From Methanobacteriota archaeon (GTDB lineage: Archaea > Thermoplasmatota > Poseidoniia > Poseidoniales > Poseidoniaceae), in contig WTIV01000030.1 in the NCBI GenBank assembly GCA_011525095.1, positions 1-16,884 of the forward strand: a stretch of 16,884 nucleotides of DNA. The letters run 5' to 3'. Under the pieces are notes generated by a model that saw nothing but the letters and a program-made list of their open reading frames with translations, did no database searches and was not told the origin of the DNA. Positions 1-9,100 of the stretch are shown piece after piece. How positions within the stretch are numbered: the stretch's first letter is position 1; each line of letters starts with the position of its first letter. The position numbers were made by a program, and so were the translations under genes.

Positions 1-822
1 GTGGCAGGATTGGTTGACACATTGTCAGGAGACGACAACTACACGGTGTTTGCACCAACTGACGAAGCATTCGCAGCAGCAGGAATCACCCTAGATGATT
101 TCACCACAGAGGAAGAGATCGCAGCACTTGCTGATATCCTGCTATACCACGTCGTCGCTGGAGAAATCGCATCGACTGACCTCGCCGACGGTGCCAATAC
201 TGTCACAGCAGCGAACGGTGATGAACTGACCGTCACGGTCGCAGAAGGAGTTGTAACCGTCGGAGCGGAGGGAGCAACAGTAGTACTTGCTGACGTTCCA
301 GCAAGCAACGGTGTAATCCACGTTATCGACAAGGTCATCACCCCGCCAGCAGATGAGCCAACTGAGCCTGAGGAACCAGAGGTTGTCTGTGCTGCAACAA
401 TTGGAATCACATCTGATGGGTATGGATTCACTCCAGCATCCACAACAATCGCAGTTGGTGAAACAGTTTGCTGGAAGTGGACTGATGAATCTATGGCACA
501 CAACGTCAAAGAAGTCGCAGGACTGAAGTCAACTACATACGTAGAAAACGGCGTATATTCCGGTGCTGCTGCAAAGACAGTAGATTTCCACTACACCTTT
601 ACTGAAGACACCACATTCTACTATGCATGTGAACCACACATTGGTGTAGAGATGTTCGGTAAGGTCATAGTCGGCGACGGTGGAGCAGAACCAGCAGTGG
701 TAGATGAGGACAAGGATGACAAGGAAGACAATAATACACCTGGCTTCCTAGGAGTAACAGCAATCCTTGCAACACTGGGCGCTGTCCTTTTCGCAAGAAA
801 TCGTCAAGACAACGAGCTGTGA
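1..822 (+). CDS. Fasciclin-cupredoxin surface protein with PGF-CTERM anchor (5' end missing)
   Basis: Probably an exported electron-transfer or adhesion protein held at the archaeal cell surface. The frame is open at base 1 and begins inside a fasciclin domain, so the GTG at position 1 is probably an internal Val codon and the signal peptide lies outside the window. Visible residues ~1-113 are fasciclin (YTVFAPTDEAF, LLYHVVAGEI, NGVIHVIDKVI). After an acidic Pro/Glu linker, residues ~130-226 form a plastocyanin-like cupredoxin with a full type 1 copper ligand set: His167 (AHNV), then Cys210, His213 and Met218 in the spacing C-x2-H-x4-M. Cys130 and Cys157 could form a disulfide. An Asp/Lys-rich linker leads to PGF at 247-249, a ~17-residue hydrophobic stretch and a short Arg-containing tail (ARNR). 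This is the tripartite layout of PGF-CTERM proteins processed by archaeosortase A. The copper site and anchor are direct reads; the electron carrier role is inferred. The next gene starts 6 bases after the stop. Confidence 0.9.
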   Translation: MAGLVDTLSGDDNYTVFAPTDEAFAAAGITLDDFTTEEEIAALADILLYHVVAGEIASTDLADGANTVTAANGDELTVTVAEGVVTVGAEGATVVLADVPASNGVIHVIDKVITPPADEPTEPEEPEVVCAATIGITSDGYGFTPASTTIAVGETVCWKWTDESMAHNVKEVAGLKSTTYVENGVYSGAAAKTVDFHYTFTEDTTFYYACEPHIGVEMFGKVIVGDGGAEPAVVDEDKDDKEDNNTPGFLGVTAILATLGAVLFARNRQDNEL

Positions 823-828
823 TTGAAG

Positions 829-1767
829 ATGAGCCTTAGAAGAATAATCGCTGTGACTTTGACTACTGCACTTGTGTTGGTCATTGTCACAGCGGTTATT
901 TGGACTTACCTGATTGCCACATATGAATCGGATTTGGGGACATCTAACGTAATCCTAGTGGATTCTGAAAACTCAGTCAGCGACAGCAATGAGGACAACC
1001 CATTGGTAGAGTTGGGTTTTGATGAGAAGGCAGAAGACTTGGCATGGTCGTCACTTGAGATCAATCTAATCATTGAAGAAACAACATACGGATGCTCGTT
1101 CGGCGCTCAATCCAACTCAACTATCCAAGATGGAAAGGTGAGTCCCAAGTTGGGCGCAGATGGTTCTACATTTACAACTGAAATTGATGCAACCGATTCT
1201 GAATCATATACTCATTTTGATTTACCAGGGCAGTCGGAGTCAAACAGTACAGATTACTGGATGAAGTTTTCATCAACCGACATCTATCTCTCAGAGGGAG
1301 TTTCCTGGACATTTATTGAAGGCGCAGAATTGTCTGATGTTAACGAGGTCCCTGAAGAACTAAGCAATGATACTTCTGAAAGAATGGAATGGTACACATA
1401 TGATATGTCAGTACACAGAGTTAATCCAAATGACGGGGTGTATATCGTTGTCAAGGATGAACTAGCATTCAAGTTGGATTTTCTGACCTATTACAATAAT
1501 GACGATGAAAGCAGGTATCCAACAATGCAAATCGCTGCGATTGGAGATTCAAACTTTCCCGCTCTAGAAAATCCCGACCTTGTAGTACCCTCTCCTTGCA
1601 AGATAGTCTCAGATGATTTTGACAGAGATTACTGGAATATCAATGAAACTATCCAGTTGTTTGAGAACCAAATCAACCTTTGTGAAGGTCCTTGCAGTAT
1701 GCAGATTATCGTTTACTACGAAACAATAGAAGTAGCAATCGATGAAAAAGAGCTGGTCATTGGTTAA
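829..1767 (+). CDS. Unrecognised membrane-anchored extracellular protein
   Basis: A 312-residue protein that I do not recognise. The N-terminus (MSLRRIIAV) has two Arg followed by one hydrophobic segment at about residues 8-30, read as an uncleaved anchor or signal peptide. The remaining ~280 residues are acidic and rich in Ser, Asn and Asp, as expected for a domain outside the cell. Four Cys are visible (in GCSFG, PSPCK and LCEGPC) and could make two disulfides. The start is set at ATG 829; a TTG two codons earlier (823) is in frame and abuts the upstream stop at 820-822. The six-base spacing suggests co-transcription with the copper protein and a possible shared surface role. The 3' end overlaps the convergent pheT stop by four bases. 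It is expressed-looking, with coherent signal and composition, but its function is unknown. Confidence 0.75.
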   Translation: MSLRRIIAVTLTTALVLVIVTAVIWTYLIATYESDLGTSNVILVDSENSVSDSNEDNPLVELGFDEKAEDLAWSSLEINLIIEETTYGCSFGAQSNSTIQDGKVSPKLGADGSTFTTEIDATDSESYTHFDLPGQSESNSTDYWMKFSSTDIYLSEGVSWTFIEGAELSDVNEVPEELSNDTSERMEWYTYDMSVHRVNPNDGVYIVVKDELAFKLDFLTYYNNDDESRYPTMQIAAIGDSNFPALENPDLVVPSPCKIVSDDFDRDYWNINETIQLFENQINLCEGPCSMQIIVYYETIEVAIDEKELVIG

Positions 1768-3431
1768 AGAACCGGATCACTCAATACACTGGACATGATT
1801 GATACGTCAATTTGTGCACCGCTCATTGGAACATTTAGTTCGAAAATCTCTGAGACATTTGGGTCTATTTCTCCGCATTCGCCAACAACTGTACCTTTGA
1901 TGACGATGTTAGCAGCCCTTCCTGCTAACCAAGGACCGTTGTCTATTGGTTCGAGTGCCCAGTCAGTGCAACCAAGGTCTCTCATTAACGATTGAATACG
2001 ACTGCGCAGTGATGCAAAACCGCCAGAATTTTCTGCAACTAGGAAGGCAAATTTATCTCGATTTTTGTGATTTATTACAACGCTTCCTAACTCATAAACT
2101 CCCTGTGGAAGTTCATGATGGCGATTGGCCGCTAAAAGTCTCAAGAGGCCAGGCAGTATGTTCTGTCTGAGAATTGTGTGTTCAATGGTGATTGGGTTTG
2201 TCATGCGAGTAATTTCCCCATCGGGTTTCCACCTCACGCTTTCAAACTGGTCCTTGTCATTCGAGAGAGTTAAGGATTGGATTTGGATTAGACCAAGTCC
2301 TTGCAGCGCTTCTCTAACTCTACGTCGCAAATGGCCATCTTGGCGAGGTATCGCAGTTAGTGGTGCTTTTGGCACATCATATGCGAGGTCATCATAACCA
2401 TGTCCAATAGCAACTTCTTCTACCAAATCGATTGGGTGAAGTATGTCAAATCTCCATCTAGGCATAGATATCGAAAGGTTACCCGAGGAATCACCGTTGT
2501 AAATTCCTCCCATCCTGTGGATAGCGGTTTCAATTTCATCATCCGTGAATGAGTTTCCAAGGATTCCTTCCACCAAATTCCTTTCAACTATGTGTTCAAC
2601 AGGAGAGCCGTCTAAACTCCATTCTTTTCCTTCACATGTCTTGACTCTAACCGATTCTATTTTGCCACCCAAAACTGATAGTTGTAAGCAAACTAACATC
2701 AATGCTGATTCACACGCCCTGAAATCTAAGCCTGTAACATCGATGAATAAATCGCGAGTCTTTGTAGTGACAGTTGTATGGTCTCCATTGATGATCGGTG
2801 GAAAGGACAACACTGCATCATTTGAATCGTAAATTATTGGCACTTTGTCCATACCTTCCAAAAGGTGAGCATAATCTATACCTTTAGGATGTGATTTCAG
2901 GATTTCATCAATTGTCATCTCTTTTTCCATCGCTAGGGGGATGAATGACAGGCTCCTTTGCGCTGCCTCGACTCTGAAAGGTGGAGAAATTGTTGACAGG
3001 TCATGTACACCAATCGATGCTCGTTTTCGTCCTCTTCCAAGTGCAAAGTGTAACTTTTCTTGATGATCCATCAATCTCTTGATTATGTCATCATCAATAT
3101 CGACACCTCTTACTACTGCGCCAAGTATCACAGGCCTTATTTTCGCCAACTCGGGAGAAACTGTCATCGAAATTGTACCCGGATTGACTGCGAGTCTCGG
3201 GTTTGGTGGAGAGTCGTGCAAAAATGGCATCATGCCATGAAATAGAGTTTCAGGAGAAAGTAAATCCGGCCTGTCAGGGAAGATTTCTATATCCAGTTTT
3301 TCTTCATCGCAATTGTCTATGTCGGTACCCATTAGGGGTAGTCGAAATGCAAGGTCATCGATATCGTGTTTCCTTCCTTTTGCTTCGACAAGGTTTCGAA
3401 GAAGGGATTGCTCTACACTAATCGTTGGCAT
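1764..3431 (-). CDS. pheT: Phenylalanyl-tRNA synthetase beta subunit, archaeal type
   Basis: The beta chain of the (alpha-beta)2 enzyme that charges tRNA-Phe in the cytoplasm. The 555-residue product has the usual archaeal length and order: an N-terminal segment (MPTISVEQSLL; IFPDRPDLLS), a B3/B4 region at about residues 95-260 (FALGRGRKRASIGVHD, typical of archaeal and eukaryotic PheT), a B5 domain at about 265-340, then the catalytic-like core beginning near DLVEEVAIGHGYDDL (about 330-345). It lacks the N-terminal EMAP-type tRNA-binding and C-terminal ferredoxin-fold anticodon domains of bacterial PheT. The start is ATG 3431, because MPT matches archaeal PheT starts and GGTGA lies just upstream; an in-frame extension back to 3470 would lie within the preceding gene. 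It follows the GXGXG gene by four bases, so the two are an operon. pheS is not in this window. Confidence 0.95.
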   Translation of the reverse strand: MPTISVEQSLLRNLVEAKGRKHDIDDLAFRLPLMGTDIDNCDEEKLDIEIFPDRPDLLSPETLFHGMMPFLHDSPPNPRLAVNPGTISMTVSPELAKIRPVILGAVVRGVDIDDDIIKRLMDHQEKLHFALGRGRKRASIGVHDLSTISPPFRVEAAQRSLSFIPLAMEKEMTIDEILKSHPKGIDYAHLLEGMDKVPIIYDSNDAVLSFPPIINGDHTTVTTKTRDLFIDVTGLDFRACESALMLVCLQLSVLGGKIESVRVKTCEGKEWSLDGSPVEHIVERNLVEGILGNSFTDDEIETAIHRMGGIYNGDSSGNLSISMPRWRFDILHPIDLVEEVAIGHGYDDLAYDVPKAPLTAIPRQDGHLRRRVREALQGLGLIQIQSLTLSNDKDQFESVRWKPDGEITRMTNPITIEHTILRQNILPGLLRLLAANRHHELPQGVYELGSVVINHKNRDKFAFLVAENSGGFASLRSRIQSLMRDLGCTDWALEPIDNGPWLAGRAANIVIKGTVVGECGEIDPNVSEIFELNVPMSGAQIDVSIMSSVLSDPVL

Positions 3432-3435
3432 ATTA

Positions 3436-3440
3436 TCACC
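3436..3440 (-). promoter_or_regulatory. Shine-Dalgarno site of pheT nested in the upstream stop
   Basis: On the minus strand the bases GGTGA stand four bases before the pheT ATG. The last three, TGA, are also the stop codon of the preceding gene. This site decides the pheT start at 3431 and suggests translational coupling, with ribosomes ending the first gene and re-initiating on pheT. Confidence 0.6.
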
Positions 3441-4947
3441 TTGCGAACCAGTGTGGCAGTGGCCTATCATAGCCAGCCAATCTTAGGCCACTAACAGCGG
3501 CTGTATCTTGGTCAAATGCTCTTAGATTCCCTCTTGTCAGTGAATCGATTGAAGCTAGGCCAAGTCTGTTCAGATGAGCGGACAAGCCGGATGTGACTTG
3601 TGCAATCCATCCTGCAATATTCTCATCGGGTGCTGGGCAAATTGTGAAGGCCACGTTTGAGGCACAAAGAATTGCCAAATCCTCACTTGTTGCGGACCAT
3701 GGGATCCACATTGACGCGATAGTACCGTCTTCTAAATTGGTTGCAGCAGACCTTCCTACCATCGGTAATGATGCTGCCGCACTTATTCCACTTCCATCAT
3801 TTAGGACGCTAACAGCGCAATCTGCTCCGTGGTGTTGTGAGTCTGTGTGTAGTGATGCAGTTTGCCCCACTCCTCTGACTAGAATTACTTTCGAATTTGC
3901 AGGTGCAGTACACTTTAGGGCAACAAGTAGGCCATCTAAAGCCGCTCCGTCTAGCCTCGGTAGTGAGTCCAAATCAATCGCAAATCCTGCAGCAGATTTA
4001 ATCAAATCCGCGGCGCTTGCAATATTATCAGAGTCGATTATCACTATGTCGCAATCTCTAGGGTTTTCTTTGACAAGGCAAGGGTGGAATAAGTCATCTT
4101 GAACTCCCTTGGGTACGTAGGGAAGCAAGGGAATTGGAAGGGCGAGTGAATCTTCCTCTCCGAGTAAAACAACAGTATCACATGTGGAATAACTCGGATT
4201 ATGGTTTGTTGTCATAGGAATAATTGAGATTCCAGAAAGGTCGTCTCTGCAGTCTGCCATAATTCCTTCACTGATAGTACCATCAGAAACTAGACACACA
4301 GCATCTGCCGGAACTTGTAACTCTTCATCACCAAGTTCCTTGTTAATCTTCTTGAGTTCATCTTTATCCAGTGTCCTCAAAGTGACTCCTGGAGGTGGGG
4401 TTGGGCAACGTCCATTGATGATGATTCGTCCTCCAGTCATTCCAGCGCCTGGGTCGCCTCCAACATCTCCATGGACAACTATGTCGCCTCCTGACATTCC
4501 ACCTCCGATTCTGATTCCAGAATCTCCTCTTATCACTAACAAGCCTCCGCTCATTCTTGCACCAGCATCATCTCCAGTTCCGTCAAGAATTATTATTCGA
4601 CCACTTTTTTGGCCAAAACCTGCGCAATTGCCTGCAGTTCTCTCACAAGTGATTTTGTTTCCATTGTTTCCGGCACCAAGGAAAGAGCCAACATCGCCTT
4701 GGTGAGTGAACGATCCACCTTGTCCAAATGCTGCTGTGAACGACCCGAGATAGCCTAGACTTCTCACCTTTGAACCTGCAGGTAAATTAGGACATAGCCC
4801 CATTTCTCCATCTTTTGGAACGGGGTCGCCATTTGTTGTCCACCCGATTCTGAGAACTATGTTTCTCTCAAGAGCTTTTTCAAGCTGGGCAGGCAATCTT
4901 GAGTTAATACTCATAGAACTTGCAACGACCTCTTCAATAGTTGCCAT
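3436..4947 (-). CDS. Glutamate-synthase-related protein: GXGXG domain followed by a degenerate C-terminal domain
   Basis: A 503-residue protein related to glutamate synthase large-subunit parts. Residues ~60-185 are a GXGXG beta-helix like the C-terminal domain of GltB and archaeal GltB3/FwdC, with repeated units such as GARMSGGLLVIRGDSG, GGGMSGGDIVVHGDVG and GAGMTGGRIIINGR, then a PPPGV turn. In GltB this domain forms part of the ammonia tunnel. Residues ~220-503 look like a worn FMN-barrel region of glutamate synthase: a stretch around NSKVILVRGVGQ and ADCAVSVLNDGSG resembles the FMN-binding core, and the end (CPAPDE, then RLGLASIDSLTR) resembles the segment after the iron-sulfur cysteines. 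The usual three-Cys cluster motif is not intact and the HNTGEGG signature is absent. If correct, the domain order is reversed and catalysis is doubtful. The start is ATG 4947; a TTG precedes it. It is co-transcribed with pheT. The GXGXG call is firm; the C-terminal call is inference. Confidence 0.8.
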   Translation of the reverse strand: MATIEEVVASSMSINSRLPAQLEKALERNIVLRIGWTTNGDPVPKDGEMGLCPNLPAGSKVRSLGYLGSFTAAFGQGGSFTHQGDVGSFLGAGNNGNKITCERTAGNCAGFGQKSGRIIILDGTGDDAGARMSGGLLVIRGDSGIRIGGGMSGGDIVVHGDVGGDPGAGMTGGRIIINGRCPTPPPGVTLRTLDKDELKKINKELGDEELQVPADAVCLVSDGTISEGIMADCRDDLSGISIIPMTTNHNPSYSTCDTVVLLGEEDSLALPIPLLPYVPKGVQDDLFHPCLVKENPRDCDIVIIDSDNIASAADLIKSAAGFAIDLDSLPRLDGAALDGLLVALKCTAPANSKVILVRGVGQTASLHTDSQHHGADCAVSVLNDGSGISAAASLPMVGRSAATNLEDGTIASMWIPWSATSEDLAILCASNVAFTICPAPDENIAGWIAQVTSGLSAHLNRLGLASIDSLTRGNLRAFDQDTAAVSGLRLAGYDRPLPHWFAR

Positions 4948-5057
4948 CAACCCGCCGGTGGTGTTCTATTTGATGAACAGTTTGCCTGTTGGAGAGGTAA
5001 ATTTCGCGAAGTAAGGTTCATGTGAGTTCCGCGAAGGCACCCCTCACAGGGAATGAC
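4948..5057. promoter_or_regulatory. Divergent intergenic region between the GXGXG gene and gap
   Basis: This 110-base gap separates two divergent genes, so it must hold promoters for both. AT-rich stretches at about 4965-4975 and 4998-5005 are weak candidates for TATA boxes, but none is convincing. It contains the 8-base palindrome TTCGCGAA at 5003-5010 and a near copy, TTCCGCGAA, at 5027-5035. These could be paired operator elements. Confidence 0.35.
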
Positions 5058-6092
5058 ATGACCATCAAGGTTGCAATTAATGGATACGGTACAATTGGAA
5101 AGCGAGTTGCGGATGCAGTCGCTTGCCAAGATGACATGGAAATCATTGGAGTAACAAAAACTCGCCCAGCCTTTGGTTGTGATTTAGCCGTGAGAAAAGG
5201 ATACCCATTGTATTGTACCTTTGATGATGTAGAAAAAATTGCAGCATTTGCTAGTGCTGGATACAAATGTCATGCTGGCCTTTCAGATTTGCTCTCAGTA
5301 GCAGATATTGTCATCGACTGTTCAACTGGAAAACTTGGTGCAGAAAATAAGGCAAAGTATCAATCTGCAGGAATAAAATGGATTTTCCAAGGTGGCGAAA
5401 AACACGCAATGACAGGTATGTCCTACACCTCATGTGCTAACCATGCAGCAAACATGAATGTGGAGGGTACTAGAGTTGTTTCATGTAATACGACCGGTTT
5501 ATCTAGAACACTTGTTCCATTGTACGAGCATTGTGGTGAGTTATCGGTTGAGTGTACAATGATACGCAGAGCAGCAGACCCTGGAGATTCAAAGAAAGGA
5601 CCTATCAACGCAATCAAACCTGTTCTGAAAGTCCCGAGCCATCACGGTCCAGATGTAATGACAGTAAAACCTGAAATCAAGATTAACTCTCTAGCAGTGG
5701 CAGTTCCTACAACAATTATGCACGTCCACTCAATCGTTGCAACTCTTCCTAATGGTCATGGTTTGACAACCGAAAGTGTTCTCGAAATGTGGTCGAATTG
5801 TCCACGTGTTGTGATTATGAACGGTGCCGAGACCGGAATTACAACAACAGCGGAAGTCATGGAATTCGCTCGTGACATGGGTAGAACATGGGGTGACCTG
5901 CACGAGATTTTCGTATGGGAAGATGGAGTCAAGTTGGTTGGCAACAACCTGTATTATTTCCAGGCAATCCATCAAGAGTCTGATGTAATTCCAGAGAACA
6001 TAGATGCAATACGTGCGCTGATGGGCACAGAATCAGATTGGCGTGTATCTGTTCAGAAAACAGATGCAGCAATAGCATCGATGTTTGAATGA
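5058..6092 (+). CDS. gap: Type II (archaeal) glyceraldehyde-3-phosphate dehydrogenase
   Basis: Reversibly interconverts glyceraldehyde 3-phosphate and 1,3-bisphosphoglycerate with NAD(P); in many archaea this form serves mainly gluconeogenesis. The 344-residue product has the N-terminal dinucleotide fold (VAINGYGTIGKRVADAV), the catalytic Cys143 in SCNTTGL, the archaeal block RRAADPGDSKKGPINAIKP, and PSHHGPD just after it. Length and motifs match archaeal GAPDH rather than the bacterial/eukaryotic type I enzyme. The start is ATG 5058, because MTIKVAINGYG is the family N-terminus; the open frame extends upstream to a GTG at 5022 but would add an unrelated 12-residue leader. It is divergent from the glutamate-synthase-like gene and lies 58 bases before the protease gene. 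A perfect palindrome overlaps its stop codon. Confidence 0.97.
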   Translation: MTIKVAINGYGTIGKRVADAVACQDDMEIIGVTKTRPAFGCDLAVRKGYPLYCTFDDVEKIAAFASAGYKCHAGLSDLLSVADIVIDCSTGKLGAENKAKYQSAGIKWIFQGGEKHAMTGMSYTSCANHAANMNVEGTRVVSCNTTGLSRTLVPLYEHCGELSVECTMIRRAADPGDSKKGPINAIKPVLKVPSHHGPDVMTVKPEIKINSLAVAVPTTIMHVHSIVATLPNGHGLTTESVLEMWSNCPRVVIMNGAETGITTTAEVMEFARDMGRTWGDLHEIFVWEDGVKLVGNNLYYFQAIHQESDVIPENIDAIRALMGTESDWRVSVQKTDAAIASMFE

Positions 6093-6106
6093 GCCCTTAA
6101 GGGCTC
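6091..6106. repeat. 16-base perfect palindrome at the end of gap
   Basis: GAGCCCTTAAGGGCTC is its own reverse complement. It begins at the second base of the gap stop codon. As RNA it can form a six-pair stem with a TTAA loop, so it may end or protect the gap transcript. As DNA it could be a dimeric protein site before the protease gene. No T-run follows, so a simple terminator is not clear. Confidence 0.7.
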
Positions 6107-6150
6107 AGCAGGGGCTTGTATTCAAGTACACATGCGCATTCCGAATAGTT

Positions 6151-9100
6151 ATGCTGGCTCAGCGAAGGACACTAATCATCCTCGCAATACTCCTCCTTGC
6201 ACCATTGTCAACAGCCAGTGACAATCCAATCGATGTAGAGGTCAGCGAGCGTGAGATTGCTGCAGCAAATTGGCACGCAATACAACCGATTGACACCTCT
6301 CAATCTTCACTAAAATCTCTCGATTATACTATACAATTAGAATCTGGATCATTCGATCCACTAACAGATGATTTGCCTAAATCACGCCTAGATGATTCTA
6401 ATGATTACCGTACGACAGGGATGGCAATTATCCAACTCAAGCATCACACTGGAACATTACTGTATGATATTGTTGATGAGTACAATCTCTTCATACTCGA
6501 CAATCTAGGTTCATCAAATTGGCTAGTTAGACTCTCCCATCCTGACGACCTTGTTAACCTTCAGAGTGATGAATCCGTCAGATGGGCGGGCGCTATGATG
6601 CCTGGTTGGAGAGTTTCTGAATCGGTGGATAGAACTACAGATTTCATCTCATTGATTCCTGCTCCCGACTTGAAGGCTTCTTCACTCGAAATTTTAGCTA
6701 TGGACTTAGTTTCAATGGGAGCTGATGAAGCATGGTGTGGATTGCATTTGTGCGAAGTTAAAGGATATCCTAACCTCGAGTCAATAGCAAGAGACGGTCG
6801 AATAATTTGGGCAGAAAAAGCGCATGAAATCCGGTTAACAAATGCCGTAGCTGGAGCAATCGTTGGAATTCCTGAACTCAAGAACTCCTCCTTGGGTCTA
6901 GATGGTTCAGGTGAGAAAATCACATTCACAGACACTGGAATAGACCAAGACCACCCTGACATTTTTGGCAGGATTGCCGGCGTTTACACCCAATATGGAC
7001 TAGACCCTAATCCCGCAGATACAAACGGTGGCCATGGTACACACGTAGCAATAACACTGGCAGGAGATGGAACAGGAGATTCAAGTGCTGAAGGAATTGC
7101 TCCAGGTGCATACATCGTTGCCTATGCTTTGGAGCATAACCCGACAGGAATTTTCGGGAGAATCGGTTCGATTTATGATATGCTAAATCATGCTGAACAA
7201 GAAGGTTCTAGAGTAGCCGTCAACGCTTGGGGGCTGAATGGAAACTACGGTGCATATACAGCTGATTCAAGGTCTGTTGACGTATTCGTAAACGATAACC
7301 CTGAATTCCTTCCAATCTTTTCTGCTGGAGATGACCCTTCCCAAAACTCTTCCAGTGTGATGGCCCCATCTACTGCCAAAAACGTCCTATCCGTAGGTGC
7401 TTCTACCACCAATCCAAGTGGAAGCGTAGCCAATTTTTCATCGCTTGGCCCCTCTTTAGATGGTAGGGTCAAGCCTGACGTCGTCGCTCCAGGAGTTGCT
7501 ATTTGTTCTGGAAGGGCCGAAGAAGCTGCTATACCTGTAGGTACAAACTGTGGTTCGGGTAACCACGCTAATGGCAATGGCATGTACATGTCACTCTCCG
7601 GATCAAGTCAGGCGACTGCCGTGGCAGGAGGCTCTGTTTCCCTAATTCGAGAATTCATTAGAGAAGATGTTGGAATAACTACTCCTACCGCAGCACTTCT
7701 GAAAGCAGCCACGATTAATGGGGCTGTGGATTTGGGAACTCCAAATATTCCGAATTCAGAGGAAGGTTGGGGGCAAGTTTCAGTCGCAGGTTCTGTCATG
7801 CCGGAATACGGCGGAAATTTGCTTTCGACTTACCATGACAATTCTCGCACACTCAACGCAGGATTTTCAACACTCTACCAGTTTGATTTGGACCCAACTT
7901 CCGGTATTGAGATAACTCTAGCATGGACCGATGTTGCAGGCAGTGCAAACGCTCCACAGGGTGAGACCAGGTTGGTAAATGACCTAGATTTGAAACTGAC
8001 AGCACCAGATGGAACTGTGTACAAAGGAAACGTATTCGTCAACGGATTCTCAACCCCCAATGGCGTACATGATTCTGTAAACAATATTGAGAGGATTAAA
8101 ATTTCACCGAATTCCGTTCTTCCCTCAGGTAAATGGCAATTAACTGTGAATCACGCTGGAGGGCTCGAGCAAGCATATGCCTTGGTTGTCACGGCTGACG
8201 CAACGCTTGATGAGAAAGCAGATTTGATAGTCTTTGATGGCTCGATATTCCCGTCTTCTGCATCTCCACTACAAAACGACCTAATCACATTGAGACTTTC
8301 ATGGCTAAACCAAGGAACTTCTGATGCAGGTCAATTCAAGGTCAAACTCGAAGATTTAACTGAGGGTACAACAGTCTTTGAAGGAACTCGTCAATCACTA
8401 GATGCAGGGCAGGTCGATTCCATTACGATTTATCACTCGTTTACATCTACTGGCGATCATGACATGAGATTAACAGTTGATGTCGAATCTCAAATTGATG
8501 AGATTAATGATGAACTAAGCGGAGTAAACAACAATGTCGAAGAAATGACTATCTCGGTTTCTGCTTTGGGTGTCAGGCTTGTCGCCTTGGATGAAAACGG
8601 CCAAGAGAATGTTAACATGGTAAACCATACAATTAATCCTTCAGAATCTGAAGGTTATACTTGGCCGGTTGTTCTCAAACACGAAGGTACAGGACAGCAG
8701 TCCGTGAAACTACAGTTGTCTCAAGTCCAAATTCCTCATCCGATACGTGATGATTTACTGCTCCCTCCAGAGGACACCTGGTCAAGGACCTCAGATTTGT
8801 CAGGTCCTTTCACCTTATCACCAATGGGACAATCAGGAGATTCAATCTACCTAAACATAACAATGACGGATGATGATGCAGACCTATCAGGGCAAACAAA
8901 GAGATTTGCCATGGCAGGAACATATGTAATGGATGTTACTGCAAAGTACTCCAATAATCCAACAGTAAAACATACCATAAGGCTGAAGTTGGTTGTTGAA
9001 GAGGTGAAAGACGTTCAGGTCGCACCCGCCGGTACAACAGGTTTGGAAGCTGTACCTGGTGGAAATACAGCATTCTCAATATCGGTCAGGAATATTGGTA

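Noticed and set aside
39..509. Minus-strand frames opposite the fasciclin-cupredoxin gene
   Set aside because: They mirror the codon pattern of a well-supported gene and have no start context or recognisable motif.
1764..1767. Four-base convergent overlap of two stop codons
   Set aside because: It is real but ordinary in compact archaeal genomes, so not listed as a finding.
3593..4705. Long plus-strand open frames opposite the GXGXG gene
   Set aside because: They are antisense shadows of a gene with clear domain structure; the Pro-rich one around 4340-4705 is the complement of Gly-rich repeats.
6085..6150. 22-residue N-terminal extension of the protease
   Set aside because: It overlaps the gap stop and the palindrome; starting at ATG 6151 gives a clean signal peptide.
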